A stretch of 64,000 nt of DNA from Bettongia penicillata ogilbyi (Eukaryota > Chordata > Mammalia > Diprotodontia > Potoroidae). The stretch lies in assembly GCA_023548195.1 (NCBI GenBank), contig JAJHZJ010000271.1, positions 733,065-797,064 of the forward strand, given 5' to 3'. Shown piece by piece: positions 49,641 through 61,553 of the stretch. The translations under genes were made by a program, and so were the position numbers. Below the pieces are notes generated by a model. That model had not been told where the DNA came from. It made no database searches and saw nothing but the letters and a program-made list of their open reading frames with translations. Each line of letters starts with the position of its first letter. The stretch's first letter is position 1.

Positions 49641-50220
49641 TCTCCCAAATTAACAAAGTGAGAAATATAGAGAAGTGAGAGAAATAGTGAGAAGACTTAA
49701 GAGGGATTTAGAGATTCAAGAGAAGCCATAGTGGAATAGTTGAGCCTTATGGAGTAAGCCTTGCCATTCCTTAGAGGTAAATCAGTGTCTCACAGGGGTA
49801 GAACTATGTTAGTGGAAGAATGTGTAAATCGTTAGTATAGAGGTAGGAAATATGATAAAATGATTAATACACCCTCATCAAGTAAATGACTGACCAGTGA
49901 CAGGATGGCAATTCCAATCTTTTGGCAAGTCTGATTGTGTTTGTCCTTCATTTTCTCTTTCCTCTTTTCCTATGCCTTTCCCTTTCTCACCCAAAACAAA
50001 GTCAAATGTCGTCAGGTCATCTTTTCTCTGATGGCATGGCCTTCTTCGACAACGAAGGACAAACACAATAATCTGTGAGCAGACTCAGTTGCCTGAATGG
50101 GGATCCAGCTAACTGGGTAACTCAGCTCCTCCTCTCCTGTCTGTCTCCCCCTCCCCTTCTTTCTCTCCAAAGGAAGGTAAATTTGGATGGCCAGAAGATG
50201 CCCAGTAACTTGGATTTTAC
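49641..50220. other. Non-coding interval with SINE tail fragment
   Basis: 49985-50068 (AAGTCAAATGTCGTCAGGTC...TCTGATGGCATGGCCTTCTTCGACAACGAAGGAC) is the 3' tail of the SINE family seen complete at 18226-18540. The remainder is unclassified. Confidence 0.6.
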
Positions 50221-50298
50221 TGACTAAATTCTTTCCCTTTCCTTGCCTTTCTTTCCCTTTCCTTTCCTTCCCTTCCCTTCTCTTTTCTTTCCCTTCCC
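50221..50298. repeat. Polypyrimidine (CTTT/CCTTT)n tract
   Basis: About 75 bases of almost uninterrupted C/T (TTTCCCTTTCC units), a purine-pyrimidine mirror-type low-complexity tract. Confidence 0.9.
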
Positions 50299-50464
50299 AA
50301 AACCTTAAACCCACTACACTATGAAGTTCATACACTGTAGGACTCTGGGACCCTGCCTAATGGCTCTCTTCTGGACCCACCACTGAAGAGTGAGTTTTAA
50401 TAGTAACTGTTGCTGTTTCCCTCCCAGTCTGATATCTTCCTTTGTCTTTGCCTCATTAAAGGGA

Positions 50465-50635
50465 CAATCCCCTGGCTACTTTTTAAACAGGCCTATTCAA
50501 TGAATGGGCATTACCTCACCCTAAATAGACCTTGGTCTAAAGAGGCCAAGATCTCCCAGTGCACTCTGGGTCACCTTCAGTCATCCTGATGAATATCTGT
50601 TCACTGGATTCAGAACCAGAAGGAAATTGGACACT
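50465..50635 (+). repeat. Marsupial SINE-associated repeat
   Basis: AACAGGCCTATTCAATGAATGGGCAT, CTAAAGAGGCCAAGATCTCCCAGTGC and TCATCCTGATGAATATCTG are recognisable dispersed marsupial repeat blocks. The last is shared with the 18226 SINE tail. Confidence 0.6.
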
Positions 50636-50699
50636 GTAATAATATTATATGATAATCAACTGTGAATATCTTAGCTATTCTCAGCAACATAATGACCAA

Positions 50700-51000
50700 A
50701 GTCTATTCTGAAGGAGTCATGACGGAAAATGCTATCCATCTCCAGAGAAAGAATGAATAAAAGTCTGAGTGTATAACAAAGAACATTTTTTAAGCCTTAT
50801 TTTTCTTGGTGATTTTATGTGGAGGGGTCTGAATTTTCTTTTTCATAACTGATATGGTTCCATGACCGCATCTGTATAACCTTTATCAAATTGCTTGCCT
50901 TCTAAGGCAATGAAGTTGAGAGAGAATATGGAATACAAATTTTTAAAAATGAATGATAAAATTGTTTTTATAAGTAATTGGGAAAAATAAAAGATAAAAA
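50700..51000 (+). mobile_element. L1 3'UTR fragment
   Basis: GAAAATGCTATCCATCTCCAGAGAAAGAA, TTTTCTTGGTGATTTTATG, ATCTGTATAACCTTTATCAAATTGCTTGCC, AAAAATGAATGATAAAATTG and TAAGTAATTGGGAAAAATAAAA match the L1 3' end including its A-rich terminus. Confidence 0.75.
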
Positions 51001-52159
51001 AATAAAAATAAAGGTCATTACCAACCCCAAAATAAAAGAATGTACAGTTAAAGAGAAGGCTGTGTGGAAGATATTAAAATAAATTCCTTGCCTTTGATTT
51101 AGGGACAGAATGCCACTAAAGATATTTCCCATGGAAGAGGACATATGTATCTGTAATGACAGAATAGGGACACTGTGATTGTCTTCGTTTTGGGAAAGTT
51201 TACTCTCTGCTAGACTATCTTCTCTGATTAGATATTGTGCTTCCCTTGTCACCATCTCACTCACAATGTAGGAAAATGTGCTTTCCTAGTGACGGTCAGC
51301 AGCCAGAATGACGTAAGGTCCAAAGACATGCAGATATTTTCCTGAGACATCTTCTTGTACATTGTCCTCTTAGGTCCTAACTCTTTCACTTGCTGAGTCT
51401 CTAACAGGGCAGGACTGAGATTCTGCTATTCAGACTCTATTTACTCGACATCCAACAGACTTGAGATCCTTCACCCCACTCTTCTCATTGTACCCACTGC
51501 ATTATTGCTATCTTTTTGTGCAGTTTTGGATTGCATGTAGGAACTTATTTGTGGTGTCCTTCAGCTTTATTAATCAATACTTTATCTGATGCTCTTTTAA
51601 ATCTTTGCTTGAATGTTTATAACAGGAGTAGGGCTCAACTAGCATTTTTAGTTTATCATGTTGTCCAAAAATCCATTTCAATTTTTTTCTTTATGAATGT
51701 AACAGGACTATTAAATTGTCATAACTAAGACCCCCATCATCTGTCTTTGGTTTAGAATGAGACTTGTTCACTTATTGATGATCTCTATGAAACAGGTATC
51801 TACACAGAAGTAATCTTAGTTAAGATTTACACAACCCCTTTCCAAATGTCAACAAAAACCTCCTTTGTAATTGAATAACCCTCTACCCTTTACTACTTCT
51901 TCCCTCCATTCAACATATGATATTGGCAAAGTGAAAGCCAAGTAAAACAAATGCATTGGTCTTTAGGAAAGTAGACTTCTGATAAATCTGAAAGGAGTAT
52001 AAATTAAATTGACTTAAGTTTGATAGCTTTTAGGAATCCCAAAACATCTAATCCTCTATGTATGCATGTAATAAGTATTTGTCAAATGAATAAACATAAA
52101 GAAATGGGAGCATCTTTTTTCAGAAAGAGGAGGGAAAATGGGAAATGCAAAGTAGAGAG
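51001..52159. other. Non-coding interval
   Basis: Unique sequence. No supported gene or repeat. Confidence 0.5.
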
Positions 52160-52370
52160 AATGCTTAACTTGGATTTAGATGGCTTGGGTTTCAATTCTA
52201 TTTGTATAACTGGGGAGGTATAACATTTAACCTCATGGAGACTTGGTTTCTTCATCTTTAAAGTGACAATAATAATGACTCTGCTACCTACTTTACAGGA
52301 ATTGTGTGGGCATCCCATGAAATAATGTATTTCAAAGTGTTTTAAAATACTACATAAATGTAATCTATTA
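52160..52370 (+). mobile_element. MIR-type SINE
   Basis: TTTAGATGGCTTGGGTTTCAATTC, TTTAACCTCATGGAGACTTGG, TTCATCTTTAAAGTGACAATAATAA and ACTACATAAATGTAATCTATTATTATC follow MIR from head to 3' end. Confidence 0.7.
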
Positions 52371-53996
52371 TTATCATTACTTTTCTTTGGAAGTTTGGAA
52401 TATCCTTGGGGGGAAGGAAGTAGCTGTAAAAGGAGATAAAACCAAGCCTATTAAAGCACAAATGCCAAATGATGAAGATGGGAAAGTCATCAGGAAAACA
52501 AGAAGTAATAAAAATAATTGGAGCAATCAAGATAAACTAATGATGATATTCTTTTTGTCTGATAGAATAATTCTGCATTCAATACTGTTAAGTAATTAGG
52601 CCCTAGAGAAGAGAAAAAGTATTTTTGTTAGGGGCAAACAGCAAAAATGTGGCCTGAAAAGTGTTTGAGTTCAGAAGGAGAATTTTCTTATCTTGGTATT
52701 TCATAGTTCTATGATGCCAGCAGGGGAAGAACAGAAAAGGAAAACAAGTTGATGTTCAGATGTCTACAGACCTGAAAAGTAATTGTTGTGTGCAGGCTGA
52801 CTAAACTCTGGATTAGGAGAACGTACAACACATATTCTTAAATAGCATTTCAACGATTCTCTATGTTCTAAATAAACATTAAGAAGTGTATGTGTGTATG
52901 TGTATATATGTGTGTAGTCTCACACACAGAGGACCTTTTACTTATTTGAAGGTTATTCATCCGACTCAAATTAAGCATAAAAAAGGCCTTGAGAAGCCAG
53001 AATTGACTTTTTAAATTCTACTCACTGAATATAATGCAAGTCTCTCAGGCCCTCATTCAGTGTTTATTTACTCTTTTTTTATGTACACTTCTTTCAGCTT
53101 ACAGTTCAGTACCTTTTCCACTAGATTAAGTTCCTGAAAGTAGAGAGGCATTATTGTACCTCAGTTACTGGGTAGGAGAATTTGTTAGTTTTAGTGAAGC
53201 ATTGAGAAGAAGAAAAAAGACTCTATAATAATGCCCCTGGTTTCCTGTCTTAGCATTCCCACAGTTCCTATGTAATGAGGACCTAAGGATTCATGGATCT
53301 CAAGGTCAGGCCACTCAGATGCTTTAGCCTTATTGATAGAATTTGACATGGCATTTGGCCTTACAAACTAGGATTTTGCCTAGTACTTTGTAACCAAGAT
53401 AAATGCTTTAAAATCTCTCCTGATTCTCTACCCTTACTTAATGCTAGCCTTATTTTCACTAGGAGTGGACTTTGGTCTTGCTCTCACAAGTCCTCTTGGG
53501 CACTAGAGACTGTACTTCCCCAAAATCCTAATTCTCTGTCACATTTTCAAGAACATACCCTCTATCCTCACCTCACAATGCTTGCTGACTCTCTGTTCCA
53601 CCTGTCACCAAATAAATAAATAAATAAAGCCTGACACATCCTGACTTATTGAGACATATACAGGCCACTTTGGGGAGAAGAAATAATGGAGAAGTTGATC
53701 AATTATTTCCTTGCCTCGATTAATAATTTTCTTTTGAGAAGGTAAAAGAATAAAAAGAATTGACTCCTCTAAGTGCTCCAAAACAATAAAAAGAAAGTGG
53801 TTGGTCAAATGAAGAGAAGAGAAGTCTTAGGAAGAAAAAAGATAGTGATACTTTATAATTCTCAACAGATTAGAGAGAAAGGATGGAAGGTATATTTATA
53901 TTTATGCCCTACTGTCTAGGACAAGAGATTCAAAAAGAATAAGGATAGTTATGATTCAATAAATCTGAAATTTTACAAGGCAAAGATAGTTCAATC
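52371..53996. other. Non-coding interval
   Basis: Mostly unique. A TG-rich patch at 52885-52920, an L2-like tail near 53085-53180 and (AAAT)n at 53610-53628. No gene. Confidence 0.5.
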
Positions 53997-54011
53997 AAAA
54001 AGCATGGAAAC
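53997..54011. repeat. Target-site duplication, left (54 kb HAL1)
   Basis: AAAAAGCATGGAAAC, identical to 56817-56831; preceded by TC, giving an L1-endonuclease-like TC/AAAA nick site. Confidence 0.93.
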
Positions 54012-56816
54012 TCGGGGGGTGGAGCCAAGATGGCAGAGTAGAAAGACTCACGTATGCTAGCTATGAACCCACAGCCCATACATTTCCTGCAAGAAGAACT
54101 CCCCACAAATTCTGGAGCACTGCAAGGCATGCAGAAACACAGTGGAAGAGATTTCTGTTCCAGAGAGACCTGGAGAGCCGTCCCCAGGGGTCTGTGGCGC
54201 TCCGGACAGCAGAGTGCACCCCTGAGCTGCACTGGCCACACGGCCCCAGAGAAGCACATCCGAGCAGGCTTCAGGGATGGAACCTCTGGTGGCCGGGAAG
54301 GTCCCTCTGCCCACAGATGCTACAGGTCAGTGAGAGAGATGTCTGGGTTGCCCGAGAGGGGAGTGGGGTGTCTCCGTGACATGGGCCCCCTCGGGAGGCA
54401 GCAGCAGAGGCAGCGGCAGAAGCAGCAGTGGTGGCCAGGACTCCCCGAGACGCAGGCAGAAGTTCAAGGCCATTACAGAACGTCTCTGCATAAAGACCCT
54501 GAGGGAACTGAGCCTGGGAGGTGGCCCTGCCCCCACTTGAACACCAGAACTTAAGCTCACATTGAATAGCAGCCTCTTCCGCCTCAGAAAGCCCATTTGA
54601 ATCTCAGACCCCAAGCACTAGCTGGGCGGATCTAGGCGGGGGTAGACAGGAATCTCAGAAGTCAAGTAACTGGCTGGGAAAACGCCCAGAAAAGGGAAAA
54701 AAATAAGACTATAGAAAGCTACTTTGATGGGGTACAGATGTTCCCGCCTTTCAATTCTGATGATGAGAAACTATTCTTACCATCAGGGAAAGACGTGGAG
54801 GTTGGGGCCTCTGTATCCCAGACATCCGAGGTGGATGTCCAGTGGGCTCATGGAAGAGCTCAAAAAGGATTTTGAAAGTCAAGTTAGACAGGTGGAGGAA
54901 AAACTTAGAAGAGAAATGAGAGGGATGCAAGAAAAGCATGAAAAACGGGTCAATACCCTGGTAAAGGAGACCCAAAAAACATGGTGAAGAAAATAACACC
55001 TTGAAAAATAGGCTCACTCAATTGGCAAAAGAGGCTCAAAAAGCCAATGAGGAGAAGAATGTTTTCAAAAGCAGAATGAGGCAAATTAAAAAAGAGGTTC
55101 AAAAGGTCACAGAAGAGGATAGTTCTCTCAAAATTAGAATGGAACAGATGGAGTCTAATGACTTTTTGAGAAACCAAGAAATCACCAAACAAAACCAAAA
55201 GAATGAAAAAATGGAAGAGAATTTTGAAATGTCTCATGGGAAAAACAACTGACCTGGAAAACAGATCCAGGAGAGGCAATTTAAAAATTATGGGACTACC
55301 TGAAAGTCATGATCAAAAAAAGAGCCCAGACATGAAATTATCGAGGAAAACTTCCCTGATATCCTACAACCAGAGGGCAAAATAAGTATTGAAAGAATCC
55401 ATCAATCACCGCCTGAAAGAGATCCAAAAAGAGAAACTCCTAGGAACATTGTGGCCAAATTCCAGAACTCCCAGGTCAAGGAGAAAATCTTGCAAGCAGC
55501 TAGAAAGAGAAAATTCCAATATTGTGAAAATACCATCAGGATAACTCAAGATCTAGCAGCTTCTACATTAAGGGTTCGAATGGCATGGAATAGGATATTC
55601 CAGAAGTCAAAGGAACTAGGATTAAAACCAAGAATCTTCTACCCAGCAAAACTGAGTATAATACTTCAGGGGAAAATATGGTCTTTCAATGAAACAGAGG
55701 AATTTCAAGAATTCTTGATGAAAAGACCAGAGCTGAAAAGAAAATTTGACTTTCAAACACAAGAATGAAAAGAAGCATGAAAAAGTAAACACCAAAGAGT
55801 AGTCATAAGGGACTTACCAAAAGTGAACTGTTTACATTCCTACATGGAAAGACAATATTTGTAACTCTTAAAACTTTTCAGTATCTGGGTAGTTGGTGGG
55901 ACCACACACACACATACACACTCACACAAGTACATGTGTGCACACACACACATACACGCATACATGCACACACAGAGACAGAGAGCACAGAGTGAATTGA
56001 ATGGGATGGGACCATATCTTAAAAGAAATTAAGGTAAATGGTGAGAGAGAAATGTAGTGGGAGGAAAGAGGGTGAAATGGAAGGGGGTAAATTATATCTC
56101 ATTCAAGAGGCAAAGCGGGAGACTTTTTAGTAGAGGGAAAAAGAGGAGAACTGAGAAAAAAACAAGAAGTTTACCCTCATCATATTCGACTAAAGGAAGG
56201 AATAAAATGCACATTCATTTTGGTATGAAATCCTATCTTACAATACAGGAAAGTGGGGGGAGAAGGAAATAAGCAAGGGGGGGGGATGATGGAGGGGGAG
56301 GGGCAAGGGGAGGAGGGAGCAATTTGAAGTCAACACTCTTGGGGAAGAGGGGACAGGATCAAAAGACAGAATGGGAAACAATGGGGGGCAGGATAGGATG
56401 GAGGGAAATAGAGTTAGTCTTACACAACACGACTATTATCGAAGTGATTTGCAAAACTACGCAGATAGGGCCTATATTGAATTGCCTGGCTTCCCAAAGG
56501 TAATGGGTGGGGAGGGAGGGATGGGGAGAATTTGGAACTCAAAGTTTTTGGAACAACTGTTGAGTATTGTTCTTGCTGCTGGGAAATAAGAAATACAGTT
56601 AATGGGGAATAGAAAGTCATCTGGCCCTACAGGACAAAAGAGAAGATGGGGACAAGAGAAGGGAGGGATGATAGAAGAAAGGGCAGATTGGTGATAGAGA
56701 ACATTAGATTGCTCGGTGTATTGGGGTGGGTGAGGGGATAAAAGGGGAGAAAATTTGGAACCCAAAATTTTGTGAAAATGAAGGAAAAAATTAAATAAAT
56801 AAATCTTTATTTAAAA
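54012..56816 (+). mobile_element. HAL1, full length with perfect target-site duplication
   Basis: About 2.8 kb. The order is: 5' start GGGGGGTGGAGCCAAGATGG (from 54014), GC-rich 5'UTR with GCAGCAGAGGCAGCGG units, ORF1 (54682-55768), CA tract (about 55901-55975), purine-rich 3'UTR, and the end AAATTAAATAAATAAATC plus an A-run. No ORF2 or reverse transcriptase motif occurs in the 1.05 kb between the ORF1 stop and the 3' end, so this is an ORF1-only element and not a deleted full L1. The exact 15-bp duplication indicates L1-type target-primed insertion. Confidence 0.93.
54682..55768 (+). pseudogene. HAL1 ORF1, start lost and frameshifted
   Basis: The family ATG is ACG here (54682-54684). A coiled coil is readable (MEELKKDFESQVRQVEEKLR from 54850). 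The frame breaks in the A-run at 54974-54981 (one extra base), then continues open at 55001-55252 (KNRLTQLAKEAQKANEEKNV). It shifts again near 55225. 55451-55768 is a clean C-terminal domain of 105 codons (MAKFQNSQVKEKILQAARKR ... FDFQTQE), corresponding to the single-strand nucleic-acid-binding C-terminus of L1 ORF1p. Confidence 0.9.
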
Positions 56817-56831
56817 AAAAAGCATGGAAAC
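56817..56831. repeat. Target-site duplication, right (54 kb HAL1)
   Basis: AAAAAGCATGGAAAC, identical to 53997-54011. Confidence 0.93.
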
Positions 56832-57004
56832 CTCTCAAGAATAAAATTTTGGTGATCATATTGCAAATTATTACTGTAAGAAAGACAGAGATGGGTATCA
56901 GAAGAGATTGATGTGATTGCCCAGGAAATCAAGAACAATTCCAAATTGTTAATCATCCACATAGTATGGGGGAAATGACATATATAGGAGAAAGTATGAT
57001 ATAA

Positions 57005-57605
57005 TTGAAAGAACACTGGATTTAGAGTTATGATTCTGTGGAAGTGTCAATTATTTTGCCACTGTTGAGGCTCAATTTTCCCATGTGAAAAGATACTATT
57101 TTAGTCTATCAAGATTCTGAGGTGGCTTCTGAAATTGTTTTGTGAAATTTTCATTTATCTTCCTTCTCTGAATCTCTATTTCACCAGGAGAAATTTGAGA
57201 GTATTGTCCAACCTGGGTGACTTCCAGTCCTGAATTTGCACTACTTCTTCATTTTGCATCTTGCACTCTCAATTTCCCCATGTGAAAAGTGAGAGCATTG
57301 TGAACTCAAGGCTCTGAACTGGTTTCCAAATCAGACATTTTGGAATTCTCAATGATTTTCCATTTCTCTGTTCTTTCCACATATGAAAGATATGTGTGTC
57401 CAAATTCTGCCACTTACTAGCTGACAGACTTTGGACAAGTCTCTAAACTTCGAGTTTAGAATAGAACATGGAATTTTCAGACATGGCTAATGGGAATTCA
57501 TTTTTTTAACCTAACATATCTGAATTTTAATTTTCTCATATGATGAAACAACTTGCACTAAATGATTTTTCTAACTCTTTTCAGTTTTAGATCTATCATC
57601 CTATT
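57005..57605 (+). mobile_element. MIR/MAR1-type SINE with repeated 3' modules
   Basis: Head near 57005 (GAACACTGGATTTAGAG). Three successive modules resembling the MIR TTTCCCCATGTGAAAA...TCTGA segment start near 57071, 57174 and 57268. A fourth end module at 57520-57605 (CACTAAATGATTTTTCTAAC, TTTTAGATCTATCATCCT) is a classical SINE 3' end. Interpreted as one SINE with internal tandem expansion or several SINE relics in a row. Confidence 0.5.
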
Positions 57606-58742
57606 TAAGGAGAAGAAACTTGAGTGACAGAGTTCCATTAAAAAATAATATTAGCAAGACTAAAGACCATGACCTTTAAGTCTTACGTATACACATTTTA
57701 TTTTATTTTACATCTTAAGGTTGGACAAAATATTGGAATGAAGATTTTGTTCATTTCTAGCTCCTACATTTTAGGAAGCAAATTGATAAGCTACAGCCTG
57801 CCAATAGAAGCCAAGTAGGAAGGCAATGTTTCTTGAAATCCTTGTATGACAATACAAGCATTGTTTGAAGGATTTGCATATGGTTAACCAGTTTAGGATA
57901 AGTTGTTTTTTGTTTTTTGTTTTTTTTTTTGGTGGAGAACTATATTGTACTCAAATATTTGAAAGAATCTCATGAGAAAAAGGAATTAAATTTGTTTTGC
58001 CTGATATCCAAAGGCCATATGTAAAAATAACGGGTAGAAGTTAAAGACAGGCAGATTTTGATTCAACATGAGCAAAAACTTTGTAAAGTAAAGCTATCCA
58101 TAATTGCACTGTTCTGTTTCACAAGACAGTGAATTCCTCATCTTCAGTGGTCTTTAGAAACATCGTTATAACTTGTTGCGAATTAGTATAGAATGATCTC
58201 TTGTTTTAAATAGTGGTTGGATACATTAAGTCTTGTGAGATTCTTTCCAGAAAAAATTATTGTTGACCTCTCTATTGTCAACTACATAGCTTATCACCTA
58301 TTACTTGGATCAAACTCAACTGACCCTCTTCTAGCAATTGCCCCAGAATCTACCCCACTGCTTCTTAACTAGTATTTTTTCTGATTGCCCACTGTGTCTT
58401 GAGATCCTATAGTCTCCAGCCTGAAGGTTGATAGTCTGTCCCATTCTGCCTTACTCCATCTCCACTAGTGACAAGCTATATCTGTACTGAAATCTAACTG
58501 TGAGTTCATAAGCATACATCTCACTGGCACTAACATAACCAGAAATTTTCTGAAAATAATCAGTTGAATTCTTGTACCTTATACATATGTAGCACTCAAT
58601 CAATCATTGCCAAATGAAAGGGGGAACAGTTGAAACATACATATTTCCTTTTTGAATGTTTTTAACTTTTTCAAAAAGTAGCAATGATAACAAGGCTATT
58701 GTTATCTTAATTTTAAATTTTTAAATAATGGATTGTCTTTTT
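57606..58742. other. Non-coding interval
   Basis: Unique AT-rich DNA; T-run at 57906-57930. Nothing recognised. Confidence 0.5.
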
Positions 58743-58756
58743 AAATCTAAACGTGC
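58743..58756. repeat. Target-site duplication, left (58.8 kb HAL1)
   Basis: AAATCTAAACGTGC, 13 of 14 identical to 61540-61553. Confidence 0.85.
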
Positions 58757-61539
58757 GAAGATGGTGGAGTAGAAAGACTCACTCACGTATGCTAGCTCTG
58801 GAACTCACAGCCCATAAATTTCCTGTAAAAAGAACTCCCCACAAAATCTGGAGCAGTAGAAACCACACAGCAATGGAGGGGAGGAGATTTCCATTCCAGA
58901 GAGCCCTGAAAAACCAACCCCAAAGGTCCGTCTTGCACCAGACAGTGGAGCTCACCACTGTGCTGCCCTGGCCGCGGGGCCACAGAGTAGCGGATCCGAG
59001 CAGGTTTCAGGGACGGAATCTCTGGTGGCCGCAAAGGTCCCTCCACCCACAGGCACTACAGGTCAGTGAGAGAGACCCCTGGGTTGGCCGAGAGGGGGAC
59101 AGGGTGTCTCCATGACTCGGGGCCCCTCAGGAAGCAGTGGTAGAGGCTGCGGCAGAGGCAGTGGCGGTCCGGAACTCCCCAAGCAGGAAGGGGCTCCATT
59201 GTTGAAGGTCCATGCATAAAGCCCCTGAGGGAACTGAGCCTGGGAGGTGGCCCTGCCCCAACCTGAGCATCAGAACTTAAGCTCACATTGAATAGCAGCT
59301 GTGCCAGCCGCTGAAAGCTCTGAGGCTGGGGAGCAGCATTTGAATCTGAGACCCCAAGCACTACCTGGGCAGATCTAAACAGGGGTGGAGAGGAATCTCA
59401 GAAGACAAGTAACTGGCTAGGAAAGAGGCCCAGAAAAGGGAAAAAAAAATAAGACCATAGAAGGCTACTTTCTTGGGGAACAGATATTCCCGCCTTTCAT
59501 TTCTGATGATGAGAAACAATGCTTACCATCAGGGAAAGACATAGAAGTCAAGGCCTCTGTACCCCAAACATCCGAAATAGATATCCAAGGGCTCAGGCCA
59601 TGGAAGAGCTCAAAAAGGATTTTGAAAATCAAGTTAGACAGGTGGAGGAAAAACTGGGAAGAGAAATGAGAAGGATGCAAGAAAAGCATGAAAAGCAGGT
59701 CAATATCTTCTTAAGGAGACCCAAAAAAATGTTGAAGAAAATAACACCTTGAAAAATAGGATAACTCAATTGGCAAAAGAGGTTCAAAAAGACAATGAGG
59801 AGAAGAATGCTTTCAAAAGCAGAATTAGCCAAATGGAAAAGGAGGTTCAAAAGCTCACTGAAGAAAATAGTTCTCTCAAAATTAGAATGGAACAGATGGA
59901 GGCTAATGACTTTATGAGAAACCAAGAAATCACAAAACAAAACCAAAAGAATGAAAAAATGGAAGAGAATGTGAAATATCTCATGGGAAAAACAACTGAC
60001 CTGGAAAATAGATCTAGGAGAGACAATTTAAAAATTATGGGACTACCTGAAAGCCATGATGTCATCTTTCATGAAATTATCAAGGAAAACTGCCCTGATA
60101 TCCTACAACCATAGGGTAAAATAAGTATTCAAGGAATCCATCAATCACTGCCTGAAAGAGATCCAAAAAGAGAAACTCCTAGGAACATTGTGGCCAAATT
60201 CCAGAAATCCCAGGTCAAGGAGAAAATCTTGCAAGCAGCTAGAAAGAAACAATTCCAGTATTGTGGAAATACAATCAGGATAACACAAGAACTAGCAGCT
60301 TCTACCTTAAGGGATCAAAGGGCATGGAATAGGATATTCTAGGACTCAAACCAAAAATCACCTACCCAGCAAAACTGAGTATAACACTTCAGGGGAAAAT
60401 ATGGTCTTTCAATGAAACAGAGGACTTTCAATCATTCTTGATGAAAAGACCAGAGCTGAAAAGAAAATTTAACTTTCAAACACAAGAATGAGAAGAAGCA
60501 TGAAAAAGTAAACAGCAAAGAGAAGTCATAAGGGATTTACCAAAAGTGAACTGTTTGCATTCCTATATGGAAAGACAATATTCATAACTCTTAAAACTTT
60601 TCAGTATCTGGGTAGTTGGTGGGGCCACACACACATACACACACGCACATGCACACACATACACATGTGAACATACACACATACACACATGCACGCACAT
60701 ACAGAGACAGAGAGCACAGAGTGAATTGAATAGGATGGGACCATATCTTAAAAGAAATTAGGGTAAATGGTGAGAGAGAAATGTAGTGGGAGGAGAGAGG
60801 ATGAAATGGAATGGGGTAAATTATCTCTCATTCAAGAGGCAAACAGGAGACTTTTTAGTGGAGGGAAAAAGAGGAGAGCTGAGAAAAAAACATGAAGTTT
60901 ACCCTCATCACATTCGACTAATGGAAGGAATAAAGTGAGCACTAATTTTGGTATGAAAACCTATCTTACAATACAGGAAAGTGGGGGAGAAGGAGATAAG
61001 CAGGGTGGGGGGGATGATGGAAGGGAGGATAATGGGAGGAGGCAGCAATTTGAAGTCAACACTCTTGGGGAGGGACAGAATCAAAAGACAGAAGAGAAAC
61101 AATGGGGGGCAGGATAGGATTGAGGTAAATACAGTTAGTCTTACACAACACGACTATTATGGAAGTCATTTGCAAAACTACACAGATATGGCTTATATTG
61201 AATTGCCTGCCTTCCCAAAGGGAATGGGTGGGGAGGGAGGGATGGGGAGAAGTTGGAACTCAAAGTTTTATGAACAACTGTTGAGTATTGTTCTTGCTAC
61301 TAGGAAATAAGAAATACAGTTAATGGGGAATAGAAAGTCATCTGGCCCTACAGGACAAAAGAGAAGATGGGGACAAGAGAAGGGAGGGATGATTGAAGAG
61401 AGGGCAGACTGGTGATAGGGGAAATTAGAATGCTCCGTGTATTGGGGTGGAGGGAGGGGATAAATGGGGAGAAAATTTGGAACCCAAAATTTCCTGAAAA
61501 TCAATGTAAAAAGTTAAATAAATAAATTTATATTACATG
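58757..61539 (+). mobile_element. HAL1, almost full length
   Basis: The sequence begins GAAGATGGTGGAGTAG, so it lacks only about a dozen bases of the family 5' end. The 5'UTR, ORF1 (to 60491), CA tract (about 60625-60705) and purine-rich 3'UTR follow, ending AAATAAATAAATTTATATT. It is closely similar to the 54 kb copy in every block and lies in the same orientation 1.9 kb downstream of it. No ORF2. Confidence 0.92.
59426..60491 (+). pseudogene. HAL1 ORF1, start lost and frameshifted
   Basis: The initiator is AGG instead of ATG near 59426. The N-terminal coiled coil (59600 frame) breaks where CTTAAGGAG lacks one A (59711-59719). 59749-60114 is then open for 121 codons with textbook heptads (KEVQKDNEEKNAFKSRISQM) and TTDLENRSRRDNLKIMGLPE. 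A short deletion follows SHD, and a TAG at 60112-60114 ends the frame. C-terminal homology continues with damage, including a deletion near 60340, to the TGA at 60489-60491. Confidence 0.88.
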
Positions 61540-61553
61540 AAATCTAAAAGTGC
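61540..61553. repeat. Target-site duplication, right (58.8 kb HAL1)
   Basis: AAATCTAAAAGTGC, paired with 58743-58756. Confidence 0.85.

Noticed and set aside
53997..61553. CRISPR array or tandem-gene cluster suggested by repeated blocks
   Set aside because: The repeats are kilobase-scale retrotransposon copies with target duplications, not short spaced repeats, and the genome is mammalian.
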